From: Anaerolineae bacterium
Lineage (GTDB): Bacteria > Chloroflexota > Anaerolineae > 4572-78 > J111
Assembly (NCBI GenBank): GCA_023382535.1
Contig: JAHDWA010000077.1
Coordinates: 1 to 39,801, forward strand
Length of the DNA stretch: 39,801 nucleotides
Direction of reading: 5' to 3'
The position numbers and the translations under genes are program-made. The notes beneath the pieces were generated by a model. It saw only the letters and a list, made by a program, of their open reading frames with translations, searched no databases and was not told the DNA's origin. Of the stretch, positions 31,349 through 39,662 are shown piece after piece (within the stretch, counting starts at the first letter, position 1; every line of letters starts with the position of its first letter).

Positions 31349-32548
31349 ATGGCTAAAAAATCAATATTTAAGATAATTTTTAATCTCGTTGTCGTTACAG
31401 CCTTACTAACCTCGCTATCCGGGCTGGCCTTTGCCGCACCGGCGCTGCAATCGGGCGATCAGGACGGTGGTACGGAACAAGATGGGGGGAGCGACCAAGG
31501 CAATACCGGGGACCAGGTCAACGAAAACGATCAAAACACCGGTGCGAATCAAGGCGATAATACCAACAACCAGAACGCCGACGATGGCGATGATAACAAT
31601 GACAACGACCAGAACGGCGGCGCCAATCAAGGCGCCGGAACCGGTCAAGGAGCGGGAGCGAACCAGGGGGCCGGTATGAATCAAGGAACAGGACAACAGG
31701 GCGCCGGAATGAACCAGAATAATATTGCTCTGGCTTGTGCCCAAACGTATACGGTCCAGGCCGGTGATTCCCTGAGCACCATTGCGGCCCGGTTCTACAA
31801 TAATATGCAGAATTTCAATACTATTGTTCAGGCTACCAATAATGCGGTAGGCACCGGTGGGAACTTTACCACTATTTCTGACCCCAATGTCATCGTTCCT
31901 GGACAGACGTTGTGTATCCCGGCTGCACCGGGGACCGCCACTGCCAATACAGGTACGGGTGGCGCGACAGGTACGGGCGCAGCCCAGGGGGCTGTCCCGG
32001 CGGCAATCACTACTTCGGGCAACAACGCCAATATGAGCGCTCAGCAAGCCGCGTTTCTGGCGAGCAACACGCAGCAAGGCCTGTTGGTTGTGGAGAACAT
32101 GAGCGGCGGGGATATGATCTTTGATCTGACTCAGCCGAGCCAGGGCTCTCTCTGGATCGGGCCTGGTGAGCAAGGGCAGTTCGTCGTCAATACAGGTGCA
32201 CAAGAATACAATGCCCATCATCCAACCGGCGAATTTTCTGTAGCCCCCGGCACAGTTCAGGTGACGGCAGGCCAGGTGGTGCGGATGTCCTGCTTTACCA
32301 ATATGTGCCAGATTGTCCCAACGTCCCAATCCGGCCAGCAGCAATCGGGCCAGATGCAGCAGGGCCAGCAGCCAGGTCAACAGCAGAATAATAGCGGCGA
32401 CAATGGTGGGAACAACAGTGGAGATAACAACAGTGACGATACCAACCGTGGTGATACCGGCGGTAACACCGGCGGCGATAACACCGGCAGCGGTGGTAAC
32501 ACCGGGGATAATACCGGCAGCGGTGGTAACACCGGCAGTGGCGGTTAA
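31349..32548 (+). CDS. Secreted LysM-domain protein with Asn/Gly/Asp-rich tails
   Basis: A 399-residue exported protein. A signal peptide (1-29, ending AFA) is followed by a Gly/Asn/Asp/Gln-rich disordered region (34-128) and one LysM domain (131-191; YTVQAGDSLSTIAARFY...PGQTLCIP) with flanking cysteines, which binds peptidoglycan or chitin-like glycans. Next come a conserved-looking globular region (about 230-320; LLVVENMSGGDMIFDLTQP) and a Gln-rich, then NTGGN-repeat tail. AAAGGAG precedes the ATG. A strong terminator follows. It is probably a cell-surface structural protein. The tail DNA is a degenerate tandem repeat that may vary in length. Confidence 0.82.
   Translation: MAKKSIFKIIFNLVVVTALLTSLSGLAFAAPALQSGDQDGGTEQDGGSDQGNTGDQVNENDQNTGANQGDNTNNQNADDGDDNNDNDQNGGANQGAGTGQGAGANQGAGMNQGTGQQGAGMNQNNIALACAQTYTVQAGDSLSTIAARFYNNMQNFNTIVQATNNAVGTGGNFTTISDPNVIVPGQTLCIPAAPGTATANTGTGGATGTGAAQGAVPAAITTSGNNANMSAQQAAFLASNTQQGLLVVENMSGGDMIFDLTQPSQGSLWIGPGEQGQFVVNTGAQEYNAHHPTGEFSVAPGTVQVTAGQVVRMSCFTNMCQIVPTSQSGQQQSGQMQQGQQPGQQQNNSGDNGGNNSGDNNSDDTNRGDTGGNTGGDNTGSGGNTGDNTGSGGNTGSGG
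32450..32545 (+). repeat. Tandem coding repeats (NTGSGG units)
   Basis: Repeated GGTAACACCGGC and GATAACACCGGCAGC-type units encode NTGG/NTGSGG repeats at the end of the LysM protein. Near-identical unit DNA makes length change by slippage likely. Confidence 0.65.
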
Positions 32549-32609
32549 CAGACAGGTTTGCCAAGTGTTAGCATCTTTATAGCCATCCTCCAAGAAACAT
32601 CTTGATCAC

Positions 32610-32646
32610 TGGCGTGGCCTATGATGAATAGGCCACGCCACTTTTT
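32610..32646 (+). terminator. Rho-independent terminator of the LysM gene
   Basis: A perfect 13-base stem (TGGCGTGGCCTAT at 32610-32622 with its complement at 32628-32640), a 5-base loop (GATGA), then CTTTTT. It lies 62 bases after the LysM stop. Confidence 0.85.
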
Positions 32647-32715
32647 ACTACTCGGAGGCTTTTATTTAAATGTTCCTTATTTAACTCAAGTTGCCACCAT
32701 AAGCTGATTTTCGCT

Positions 32716-32760
32716 GCAGAGACGCTGAGAGCGCAGAGGAAAAACAAAAAAACTCCGCGT
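32716..32760. repeat. GCAGAGACGC-type interspersed repeat
   Basis: GCAGAGACGCTGAGAGCGCAGAGG followed by an A-rich loop and the partial complement CTCCGCG. It resembles a common intergenic repeat built of CGCAGAGA units and sits next to the HPF-like gene. Confidence 0.5.
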
Positions 32761-32771
32761 CGCCTGGATTG

Positions 32772-33092
32772 TTATCGCCGTTGCTCCAGCTTTTCTTGAT
32801 AGGTCCGTACCTGCCGTTCGAAGGCGTCAAGCGCGGCGATTAAAGCCCCTTCTACCAACTCCCCTTTTGCTTCGGTGACAAGATTTTCCGGCCGGATGCG
32901 CGGTGTTACCCGAACTCGGTACTCATGGAGCAATTCGTCGTGGCCTAACTTCTCGATGCACACAGCTACGCCAACTAAATCCGGGTAGCCTGTCGCCAGC
33001 TCACGCAGATGACTCTCCGCCTCGGCAATCAGCAGGGGAGCCAGACATGACACCCCGTTGTGAAACTCAAAGTGAAACTCTGAATCACTCAT
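32772..33092 (-). CDS. HPF/RaiA-like ribosome-associated protein
   Basis: A 106-residue protein resembling the ribosome hibernation factor/sigma-54-modulation family. It starts with a short beta strand (FHFEFHN), then a helix (PLLIAEAESHLRELATGYPDLVGVAVCIEKL), a strand pair (YRVRVTPRIRP), and ends in a helix (ALIAALDAFERQVRTYQEKL). Such proteins bind the 30S decoding centre and silence ribosomes in stress. It lacks the C-terminal dimerisation domain of long HPF. Similarity is moderate. It appears monocistronic. Confidence 0.6.
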   Translation of the reverse strand: MSDSEFHFEFHNGVSCLAPLLIAEAESHLRELATGYPDLVGVAVCIEKLGHDELLHEYRVRVTPRIRPENLVTEAKGELVEGALIAALDAFERQVRTYQEKLEQRR

Positions 33093-33335
33093 TGTTTACC
33101 TCCCCATCCATCAAGGACACGATTACTTGTCGGTTCACACACAGCTTGTATTCAGTGCTGTCTTTTGCACCATTCGACAGAAGTATATCACTTTTAACAT
33201 CTGCCAACCTACACTAGAGTAGGTAGTCTTTTAGCTTAAAAAAGGTTATCTTTTTGATAACTCTGCCTGTACTATACTCCACAAGATTTCTTGACCCGGA
33301 ATGTTAAGAGTTTACTACATGCCAAAAACCCTTTG
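33093..33335. other. Intergenic region upstream of the HPF-like gene
   Basis: No ORF is supported here. A perfect GTTATC-TTTTT-GATAAC hairpin lies at 33245-33261. I see no convincing promoter pair. The right edge merges with the decayed 3' end of the DUF2071 gene. Confidence 0.5.
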
Positions 33336-33952
33336 CCTCTACTTTCTGCAGGGTTGGTGAAAGATACGGCAGCGATAGAGCCTGTCTGCGTCCGGTGTGT
33401 AGAGGCAGTAACGCTCAATCAGAAAAAATCCAGCAAACCGGGGGTCGCTTGCGGCAGAGCTGGCCCGATGGTCCAGGTAGCCTCGAAGTCAGCCGGCGGC
33501 ATCTCTTCCTCGCGGCTCGACGTGTAGATGATCGTGTCACCCTGCTGCTCGAGGTTAATGCTCGCGTTATAATACGGCAGGTGGAAGAGGCTGCGTGCCG
33601 CCGTCACGGCCACCTTGCTATTGGCATCCAAAGAAAAGAACCAGACGCCCGGCACGCCGTCTAAATGCACGTAAGTGCGCACGTTAATCTCGTGGAACTC
33701 GCTGAGCCAGGGCAGCGGTGGGGTGAAAATGGGGCGCGCATCCCAGACAGTAAACGGCGTCACCCCGATCCAAGCCTGGCCCTCAAAGGTATCAATCGTT
33801 AATCGCTCAGGAATGAAGGGACGGAAAACCTCGGTGGGAAGCTGCCAGTGCATGAACAGCAGCTTGCCCCAGGATTGATGCATAATAGGCAGGCCGGAAG
33901 GGCGCTCACGACTTAATAAGCGGTCCGTTACAGTTGGTCCCTGGTTAAGCAT
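33336..33952 (-). pseudogene. DUF2071 (YqjF-like) gene with frameshift
   Basis: The open frame (177 codons, 33419-33952) encodes most of a DUF2071/YqjF-like protein of the acetoacetate-decarboxylase-like fold. Landmarks are HQSWGKLLFMHWQLP, PFIPERLTIDTFEG, EINVRTYV and VWFFSLDA. It stops at PGLLDFF, where a run of six T occurs. Restoring one base continues the family sequence as LIERYCLYTPDADRLYR to about 33338, and a second shift would then be needed to reach LQKVEAKGF. Either the gene is decaying or the assembly has homopolymer errors. Function of the family is unknown. Confidence 0.72.
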
Positions 33953-34061
33953 AACTTTGCTCCTACTCCATTATATTGTTACAATCTATCAATTACTACA
34001 CCCAATTAAGCTGTTTCTTAAAGTACGTTTAATAATTTCCCTAAAGGAGTAAAAATTTATT

Positions 34062-35714
34062 ATGACCACAGACACCCTAGCATTTCCGCCGGGCGCTGCC
34101 CATCACGGCCAGGGCCGGGTGACTTTTGCGCTCTACGCGCCCAGCAAGCAGTCGGTCCATCTGGTCGGCGAGTTCAACGGGTGGGACCGCACCGCCGATC
34201 CGATGACAGCCACAGCGGAGGGAATGTGGTGGATTGAAAAACAGTTTGAACCGGGCGCTCACACCTACCAGTTTTTTGTTGACGGCGAAATCCTGATCTG
34301 CGACCCCTACGCCCGTCTCCTGGCCGAAGAAGTGGAATTTGATCCGCCCCGGGCCATCGTTGAAGTGGGCCGCCAGCCCTTTGCCTGGCATCACGACGCT
34401 TGGCCGCGCCCGCCCTTTCAGGACCTGATTATTTACGAACTGCACGTCGGCAATTTTAGCCCGGAGGGGACGCTCCAGGGTGTGATTGACCGCCTCGGCT
34501 ACCTCAAAGACCTGGGCATCAACGCCATCGAGTTGATGCCGATTTTTGAATTTTGCGGGAACGAGTATAACTGGGGCTACAATCCGGCTTACTTCTTCAC
34601 CGTTGAAAAGAGCTACGGCTCGCCCGACGACCTGCGCCGGCTGGTTGACGAAGCCCACGGCCAGGGTATAGCGATCATTCTTGATATTGTCCTGGCTCAT
34701 ACCGCCCGGGTCCATCCCTTTAACAGGCTGTATCTTTACGAGGAGAGTCCCTGGTACGGCCCCGGCATCGGGGAACTCAACCAGTTTGGCTTCCCCATGC
34801 TCGACTACACCAAGCCGGCGACCCAGGCTTTTGTGCATGATGTCCAGCACTTTTGGCTGCGTGAATTCCACATAGATGGCCTGCGCTATGATTACGTCCA
34901 CGGGATCGGTTTTCGGGAGGAATTGGGCCTGCCTTACCTGGTCAAGACTGCGCGCGAGGCCCGGCCCGATGTTTATCTCATCGCCGAGTACAGCCCCGAG
35001 GACCCGGCGACGACGAACACCAGTGGTGTGGACGGAGCCTGGCACGTCGCCGGCAGTTATGCGCTGAAGGCGCTGCTGGGCGAAGGCGAGTTCACCGGTT
35101 TCCATTCAGATGACTTCGTCCGCTGTGCCGGCATTCTCAATCCCTGGCAGCAGGGATATGCCCATGCGGCCAAGATGGTCAATTTCCTGGAGAGTCACGA
35201 CGAGGAGCGGGTCATTCCCGACCTGCTGGCCGCCGGCCTGGACGAAACGGCGGCTCGTTTCAAGTCGGGCCTGGGCGCGTCGGTGCTGTTTACCATGCCC
35301 GGCGAACCCATGCTGTACCAGGGCCAGGAATGGGGCGAGGCGACCGGCCGCATCCTGGAACCCAATCCTCTCCACTGGGAACTGCTCGAAACCGAGGGAG
35401 GACGCGGTCTTTTTGAGCATTATCGCCGGCTCTGCTGGCTGCGGCGCGAGCGGCCGGCCCTCCGGGCAGAAGGTTATGCCCTCGATGCCCTCTACCCGGA
35501 GCAAAAGTCGCTGGTTTACCACCGCTGGAACGATGAGGGCGATGAAGTCGTGGTGGCGGTCAATTTTTCCCCCGTGGCCCAAAACCTGACCATCCCCTTC
35601 CCCCGGCCGGGCCGCTGGCGGGAGTGGCTGCGGGACGAAGTTATCGAGGTGCAGGAGAATTTAAGCCTCGACGTTGGATCATCAGCAGCGGTTATCTTTG
35701 TGCGGGCTGAATAA
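34062..35714 (+). CDS. GH13 alpha-amylase-family enzyme with CBM48
   Basis: A 550-residue cytoplasmic alpha-glucan enzyme. The N-terminal CBM48-like domain (about 18-105; VHLVGEFNGWD) is followed by the GH13 barrel. The nucleophile is Asp277 (GLRYDYVH), the acid/base Glu309 (LIAEYS) and the transition-state Asp380 (ESHDEER). A C-terminal beta-sandwich ends the chain. The layout fits maltooligosyltrehalose trehalohydrolase (TreZ) or a short GlgB-like branching enzyme; the ELHVGNFSPEGTL segment favours the TreZ side. Region I reads DIVLAHT, where the usual Asn is Ala. TAAAGGAG precedes the ATG. TreY and TreS are not in the window. Confidence 0.85.
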   Translation: MTTDTLAFPPGAAHHGQGRVTFALYAPSKQSVHLVGEFNGWDRTADPMTATAEGMWWIEKQFEPGAHTYQFFVDGEILICDPYARLLAEEVEFDPPRAIVEVGRQPFAWHHDAWPRPPFQDLIIYELHVGNFSPEGTLQGVIDRLGYLKDLGINAIELMPIFEFCGNEYNWGYNPAYFFTVEKSYGSPDDLRRLVDEAHGQGIAIILDIVLAHTARVHPFNRLYLYEESPWYGPGIGELNQFGFPMLDYTKPATQAFVHDVQHFWLREFHIDGLRYDYVHGIGFREELGLPYLVKTAREARPDVYLIAEYSPEDPATTNTSGVDGAWHVAGSYALKALLGEGEFTGFHSDDFVRCAGILNPWQQGYAHAAKMVNFLESHDEERVIPDLLAAGLDETAARFKSGLGASVLFTMPGEPMLYQGQEWGEATGRILEPNPLHWELLETEGGRGLFEHYRRLCWLRRERPALRAEGYALDALYPEQKSLVYHRWNDEGDEVVVAVNFSPVAQNLTIPFPRPGRWREWLRDEVIEVQENLSLDVGSSAAVIFVRAE

Positions 35715-35719
35715 CGTTC

Positions 35720-37294
35720 TTACTTTTCGTACACCGTTTTGATATTGACAAACTCTTTGATGCCGTAATGCGACAGCTCCCGGCCATAGCCGCTTTCCTT
35801 AACCCCGCCAAAGGGCAGCCGCGGGTCTGATTTGACCAGGGCATTGACAAAGCAGCAGCCAGCTTCCAGCTCCTCGGCGGCAATACGTTCGCCTCTGGCC
35901 ATGTCCCGGGTAAAGACAGCCGCACCCAAACCAAAGACCGAGTCATTGGCGATCCGAATCGCCTCGGCTTCATCCTTGACCGGGATAACAGCGGCGACCG
36001 GGCCAAACATCTCCTCTTCATAAGCCGGCATACCCTTGCGCACGTTAGTTAGCACCGTCGGTGGATAAAAAGCACCCTGGCCCATAGGAATTTGTCCTCC
36101 TAAAAGGCAGGTCGCGCCGTGTTTAATGCTCCGTTCTACCTGCTGGTGCAGGTCGTCTCGCAAGTCGTGCCGGGCCAATGGCCCAATTTCCGTCTCCTCA
36201 CTCAGCGGGTGGCCCATTTTGGCGGCCTGCATGCGCTCCACAAAGCGCCGCTCAAATTCTTCTCGCACCGCTTCGACCACGATGAAACGCTTGGCGGCAA
36301 TGCAGCTCTGGCCCGAGTTGAGCAGGCGGCTGGCGGCGCAGGTGGCCGCCGCCAGGTCCAGGTCGGCATCTTCCAGAACCAGATAGGCGTCGCTGCCGCC
36401 CAATTCCAGCACACTCTTTTTGATCACCGACCCCGCTTTTTGGGCCACGGCTTTGCCCGCCTCGGTGCTGCCGGTCAGGGTTACCGCTTTTATCAGGGGG
36501 TGTTCGATAATCGCGTCAATCTGGCGGCTGCCAACCAGCAGGGTTCTGAAGACATTCTGTGGAAAGCCAGCCTGGCGAAAGATCTCTTCAATAGCCAGGG
36601 CGCAGCCAAACACATTGGAGGCGTGCTTCAAAACACCGACATTGCCGGCCATCAGGGCCGGCACGGCAAAGCGAAACACCTGCCAGAAAGGAAAGTTCCA
36701 GGGCATGATGGCGAGCACAACACCCAGAGGCTGGAAAGTAACAAAGCTTTTGCTGGCATCGGTTTCCACCACTTCGGTTTGCAAAAAGCGCTCGGCATTG
36801 TCGGCGTAGTAGTCGCAGGTCCAGGCGCACTTTTCGGCCTCGGCCCGGCCATCCTTGACCGGTTTGCCCATCTCCTGGGCCATCAACCGGGCATACTCTG
36901 CGGCGTTATCGCGCAGAATCTGGCCGGCCTGGCGCATCAAAGCGGCACGGGTTGAAAAATCGGTGCGGCGCCACTGGAGGAAGGCTTCGTGGGCCTGGCT
37001 AATAATATCGCTGACCTCCTCAAAGGGCATTTCCTGGTACTCGGCGATGGTTTCGCCGGTGGCAGGATTGATCGAGGTAATCATTGAGGGTCTTTCGGCC
37101 CCGGCTCTGTATTCCAGAACGCCCTCGATCAGGTCAAGTTCCCGGTCAAGGTCAAGGTCGGTTTCAAGCTGGTACAGCTCGTTACCGGCAGGGTCGTGGC
37201 CGATCAAGTTAATGGCCTTTACCCCGTCAAGCTCGCGGAGATTAAAAAAATTACCACCAGAACTTGTTTCAACTCTAACTTCGTAAGTTCTCAT
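35720..37294 (-). CDS. Aldehyde dehydrogenase (succinate-semialdehyde type) with N-terminal extension
   Basis: A 524-residue NAD(P)-dependent aldehyde dehydrogenase. The catalytic Cys331 (NSGQSCIAAKR) and Glu297 (LELGGSD) are present, with MPWNFPFWQ and the cofactor GSTEAG motif. From Met71 the protein is a standard 454-residue succinate-semialdehyde dehydrogenase-like enzyme. The first 70 residues (YEVRVETSSGGNFFNLRELDG and on) are an extra, compact, acidic segment I do not recognise. The long start is preferred because AGGAGA lies just before it and no good site precedes Met71. It ends 5 bases from the convergent GH13 stop. Confidence 0.88.
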   Translation of the reverse strand: MRTYEVRVETSSGGNFFNLRELDGVKAINLIGHDPAGNELYQLETDLDLDRELDLIEGVLEYRAGAERPSMITSINPATGETIAEYQEMPFEEVSDIISQAHEAFLQWRRTDFSTRAALMRQAGQILRDNAAEYARLMAQEMGKPVKDGRAEAEKCAWTCDYYADNAERFLQTEVVETDASKSFVTFQPLGVVLAIMPWNFPFWQVFRFAVPALMAGNVGVLKHASNVFGCALAIEEIFRQAGFPQNVFRTLLVGSRQIDAIIEHPLIKAVTLTGSTEAGKAVAQKAGSVIKKSVLELGGSDAYLVLEDADLDLAAATCAASRLLNSGQSCIAAKRFIVVEAVREEFERRFVERMQAAKMGHPLSEETEIGPLARHDLRDDLHQQVERSIKHGATCLLGGQIPMGQGAFYPPTVLTNVRKGMPAYEEEMFGPVAAVIPVKDEAEAIRIANDSVFGLGAAVFTRDMARGERIAAEELEAGCCFVNALVKSDPRLPFGGVKESGYGRELSHYGIKEFVNIKTVYEK

Positions 37295-37614
37295 CTTTGT
37301 CTCCTAAAGAAACTGTAGACAGTAGACGGTAGACAGGGAAAATCTCACGCCCATTTTTGCAAAAGAGTATACTTTGATAATAACAGCCTTGACTATTCCC
37401 TTCCATACTAAGCTGGATGACTCTCTTAGAACAAGAGGGTTATTTTTCAGCTTGTCGTCTATAGCTCATGTGAGGGTTCTGATTATCAAGATGTCTCCAC
37501 GCAGACTGAAAATGCCTGCACTATGGAAATTTTCCTTGCGCCGCCCCTGGTAAATTTGCGTTTTGGATTAAGGTAGATTTTAATACGACAAAATCTTTTG
37601 GTCAGTTAGGCAGT
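37295..37614. other. Intergenic region between divergent ALDH and SDR genes
   Basis: A 320-base gap. It begins with three 7-base GTAGACR tandem units (37315-37335), contains a weak CTCTT/AAGAG hairpin followed by a T-rich run (about 37422-37446), and otherwise shows no ORF or convincing promoter pair. Confidence 0.5.
37315..37335. repeat. GTAGACR tandem heptamers
   Basis: Three consecutive units (GTAGACA, GTAGACG, GTAGACA) upstream of the ALDH gene. It resembles intergenic repeats found widely in related genomes. Confidence 0.55.
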
Positions 37615-38613
37615 ATGCCAGCAGCAAAACCTGAAATAAAGCGAGTGGTTATTATCGGCGGCACGGGGCATGTGGGCACCTATCTGGTGCCCCGACTGGT
37701 GACGGCCGGGTACGAGGTCGTCTGCCTCACCCGGGGCGAACGCCAGCCTTACCAGCCTCACCCGGCCTGGGAGTCGGTCCGGCGCATCGTTATGGATCGG
37801 ACCGCCGAAGAAAAAGCGGGAACGTTTGGCCAAAAGGTGCAGGCGTTGGAGCCGGACGTGGTGATTGATATGATCTGCTTTACCCCGGACAGCGCCCGCC
37901 ACCTGGTCGAGGCGCTGCGGGGGCAGGTCAAGCGTTTTTTGCACTGCGGCACCATTTGGATTTATGGTCCCAGCGCCCAGGTGCCAACGACCGAAGATCA
38001 GCCGCGCCGGCCCTTTAACACGTATGGCATTCAAAAGGCGGCGATTGAAGCCTACTTATTACACGAAGCCCGTTACAATGGTTTCCCGGCGACCGCTCTG
38101 CATCCGGGGCATATTGTCGGGCCGGGCTGGGAGATTGTGAATCCGGCGGGAAATCTCAAAACCGAGGTTTTTAGCCGCCTGGCTCAAGGGGAAGAGGTGG
38201 CGCTGCCCAACATCGGCATGGAAACCGTCCACCATGTCCACGCCGACGATGTGGCCCAAATCTTTATGCAAGCTCTGGTGCATTGGGATAAAGCTGTGGG
38301 CGAGAGTTTTCACGCGGTCTCACCGGCAGCGCTGACGCTGCGCGGCTACGCAGAAGCGGTCGCGGCCTGGTTCGGCCAGCCGGCCCGGCTGCGTTTTTTG
38401 CCCTGGCCCGAATGGCGGCAGACCGTTGCAGAGGAGGACGCGGCGATTACCTGGGATCACATTGCTCACAGCCCCAACGCCAGTATTGCCAAAGCGCAGC
38501 GGCTGCTGGGCTATCAACCGCGTTATAGTTCACTGGAAGCGATTTATGAAGCGGTGAGCTGGTTGATTCAGCAGGGACGGATCAAAACAGCCCTGCCGTC
38601 AACACCGTGGTAA
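37615..38613 (+). CDS. NAD-dependent epimerase/dehydratase (extended SDR)
   Basis: A 332-residue extended short-chain dehydrogenase. The Rossmann motif is GGTGHVG (15-21), and the catalytic pair is Tyr137-x-x-x-Lys141 (YGIQK) with Thr113 (CGTIWIYG) in the Ser/Thr position. Such enzymes act on nucleotide sugars or other sugar and steroid substrates. The C-terminal substrate domain (GNLKTEVFSRLAQGEEVALPNIG, HHVHADDVAQ) resembles the NAD-epimerase family rather than a specific known enzyme. It seems monocistronic and its substrate is not deducible. The ATG lacks a strong ribosome-binding site. Confidence 0.85.
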   Translation: MPAAKPEIKRVVIIGGTGHVGTYLVPRLVTAGYEVVCLTRGERQPYQPHPAWESVRRIVMDRTAEEKAGTFGQKVQALEPDVVIDMICFTPDSARHLVEALRGQVKRFLHCGTIWIYGPSAQVPTTEDQPRRPFNTYGIQKAAIEAYLLHEARYNGFPATALHPGHIVGPGWEIVNPAGNLKTEVFSRLAQGEEVALPNIGMETVHHVHADDVAQIFMQALVHWDKAVGESFHAVSPAALTLRGYAEAVAAWFGQPARLRFLPWPEWRQTVAEEDAAITWDHIAHSPNASIAKAQRLLGYQPRYSSLEAIYEAVSWLIQQGRIKTALPSTPW

Positions 38614-38620
38614 TTCCCCC

Positions 38621-39154
38621 TCAACTTTCTTTCTTGGCCAGGGAGCGGATATAGTCAAGGTCCAAATCTCCAGCCGCACCCCAGCCTTTTTTGCCTTCGG
38701 GAATAGCGGGACGAAACTGCTCGTACAGGTCGTAGGCTTGCCTGTCCAGCCGGCTGGAATCGTAAGCTTTGGCCAGCTCTTGCATGGCTGCCTGGACTTC
38801 GGCCAAATCGTCGCCAAACTTATTCTCCAGGTAGCGCTGGACGCTGTCCGGCTTGATCGCTTCGCCCTTGATCGTCGCCCGCACGCCGTCATCTGTCTCA
38901 ACGACAGGCACCGGGCGGCCCAGGACCGTCACCGAATACTGCTCGCCTGCCGTCCGTTTTTTCGGCTCCCGTTCCTCTTTTTTGTCCTCTTTGGACTCTT
39001 CAAAAATGCCTAGCCTGCGCCCTTTGGACTGGGCATTCAGCCCGGCCACCCCCTTGCCGAGGGTCAAGGCAGCGTCACGATCATAGCCCAGCCGCTCTGC
39101 GACGACAGCGGCCCACAGGGTTAAAACGGGAGCACGATTAATTTTGATTTTCAT
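38621..39154 (-). CDS. Conserved hypothetical protein
   Basis: A 177-residue soluble protein. The N-terminus (NRAPVLTLWAAVVAERLGYDRDAALTLGKGVAGLNAQ) is a helical block I have seen in a widespread family of unknown function. A Lys/Glu-rich charged linker (about 53-70) is followed by a second domain (VTVLGRPVPVVETDDGVRATIKGEAIKP) and a helical end. AAGGAT precedes the ATG. No catalytic motif is evident. Confidence 0.68.
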   Translation of the reverse strand: MKIKINRAPVLTLWAAVVAERLGYDRDAALTLGKGVAGLNAQSKGRRLGIFEESKEDKKEEREPKKRTAGEQYSVTVLGRPVPVVETDDGVRATIKGEAIKPDSVQRYLENKFGDDLAEVQAAMQELAKAYDSSRLDRQAYDLYEQFRPAIPEGKKGWGAAGDLDLDYIRSLAKKES

Positions 39155-39199
39155 TCATTATCCTTATTTTTATCCCAAGCCTATTTCGCAATAGAAGAA

Positions 39200-39418
39200 C
39201 TATCCTGCTACCGCCAAATCGCGCAACGGCAAAGAAATTGCCTCTAAACGGGATAAATTCACAAACTTACTGGCATGGTCAAGATCAATGCCGACTAAAT
39301 GGCCTTCGTCGTCAAAATCCAAAACAACACCCGGCGCTGCTTCCTGCGAGTTTGCGCTTGGTTTCTCGGATAATTCAATATAAAGCGAATCGGTTTCTGG
39401 ATAGTAATGAAATGTCAT
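39200..39418 (-). CDS. DUF2283 family protein
   Basis: A 72-residue protein starting MTFHYYPETDSLYIELSEKPS, with VVLDFDDEGHLVGIDLDHAS further on. This is the DUF2283 pattern, a small beta-rich family often found beside DUF4258 genes in putative toxin-antitoxin-like pairs. The ATG at 39418 follows GGGTGAGAGT and starts 4 bases after the stop of the partner gene, so they are coupled. A longer in-frame start at 39478 would overlap the partner and is rejected. Confidence 0.8.
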   Translation of the reverse strand: MTFHYYPETDSLYIELSEKPSANSQEAAPGVVLDFDDEGHLVGIDLDHASKFVNLSRLEAISLPLRDLAVAG

Positions 39419-39422
39419 ACTC

Positions 39423-39662
39423 TCACCCTTCTGGCTTAAAAGCCGGGTCTGGAAACGCATTATGGATTGTTTCACCATCCGGCAAAGTTACCACTCGTAA
39501 ATAAGTCCCCAATTCAGGAATAAAAACCCAATGACGAATCCGGTCATCCTCTGCTTGTATTTCATAGTAGATAGGTTCTTCTAAGGCCAATTGACACCAT
39601 TCCCGCCGTAAATAGGGACGTTTGCGCAAGACTTGTTCCTCAAAGTAACGGGTTGTCTTCAC
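39423..39662 (-). CDS. DUF4258-like small protein, possible toxin partner
   Basis: A 79-residue protein (MKTTRYFEEQVLRKRPYLRREW, HWVFIPELGTYLRVVTLPDG, IHNAFPDPAF). The compact alpha/beta layout and the basic first helix resemble DUF4258/RelE-like small proteins. It is directly upstream of the DUF2283 gene in the same operon, the arrangement expected of a type II toxin-antitoxin-like module. Toxicity is not shown. Confidence 0.65.
   Translation of the reverse strand: MKTTRYFEEQVLRKRPYLRREWCQLALEEPIYYEIQAEDDRIRHWVFIPELGTYLRVVTLPDGETIHNAFPDPAFKPEG

Noticed and set aside
31415..32593. Long leftward open frame (392 codons) opposite the LysM gene
   Set aside because: Mirror of the Gly/Asn repeats; the sense strand has a promoter, ribosome-binding site, signal peptide and terminator.
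34077..35582. Large leftward frames antisense to the GH13 gene
   Set aside because: The GH13 frame carries all catalytic residues; the antisense frames have no recognisable domains.
37581..37590. TAATACGAC resembling the start of a T7 promoter
   Set aside because: The match ends after nine bases, and no phage polymerase context exists.
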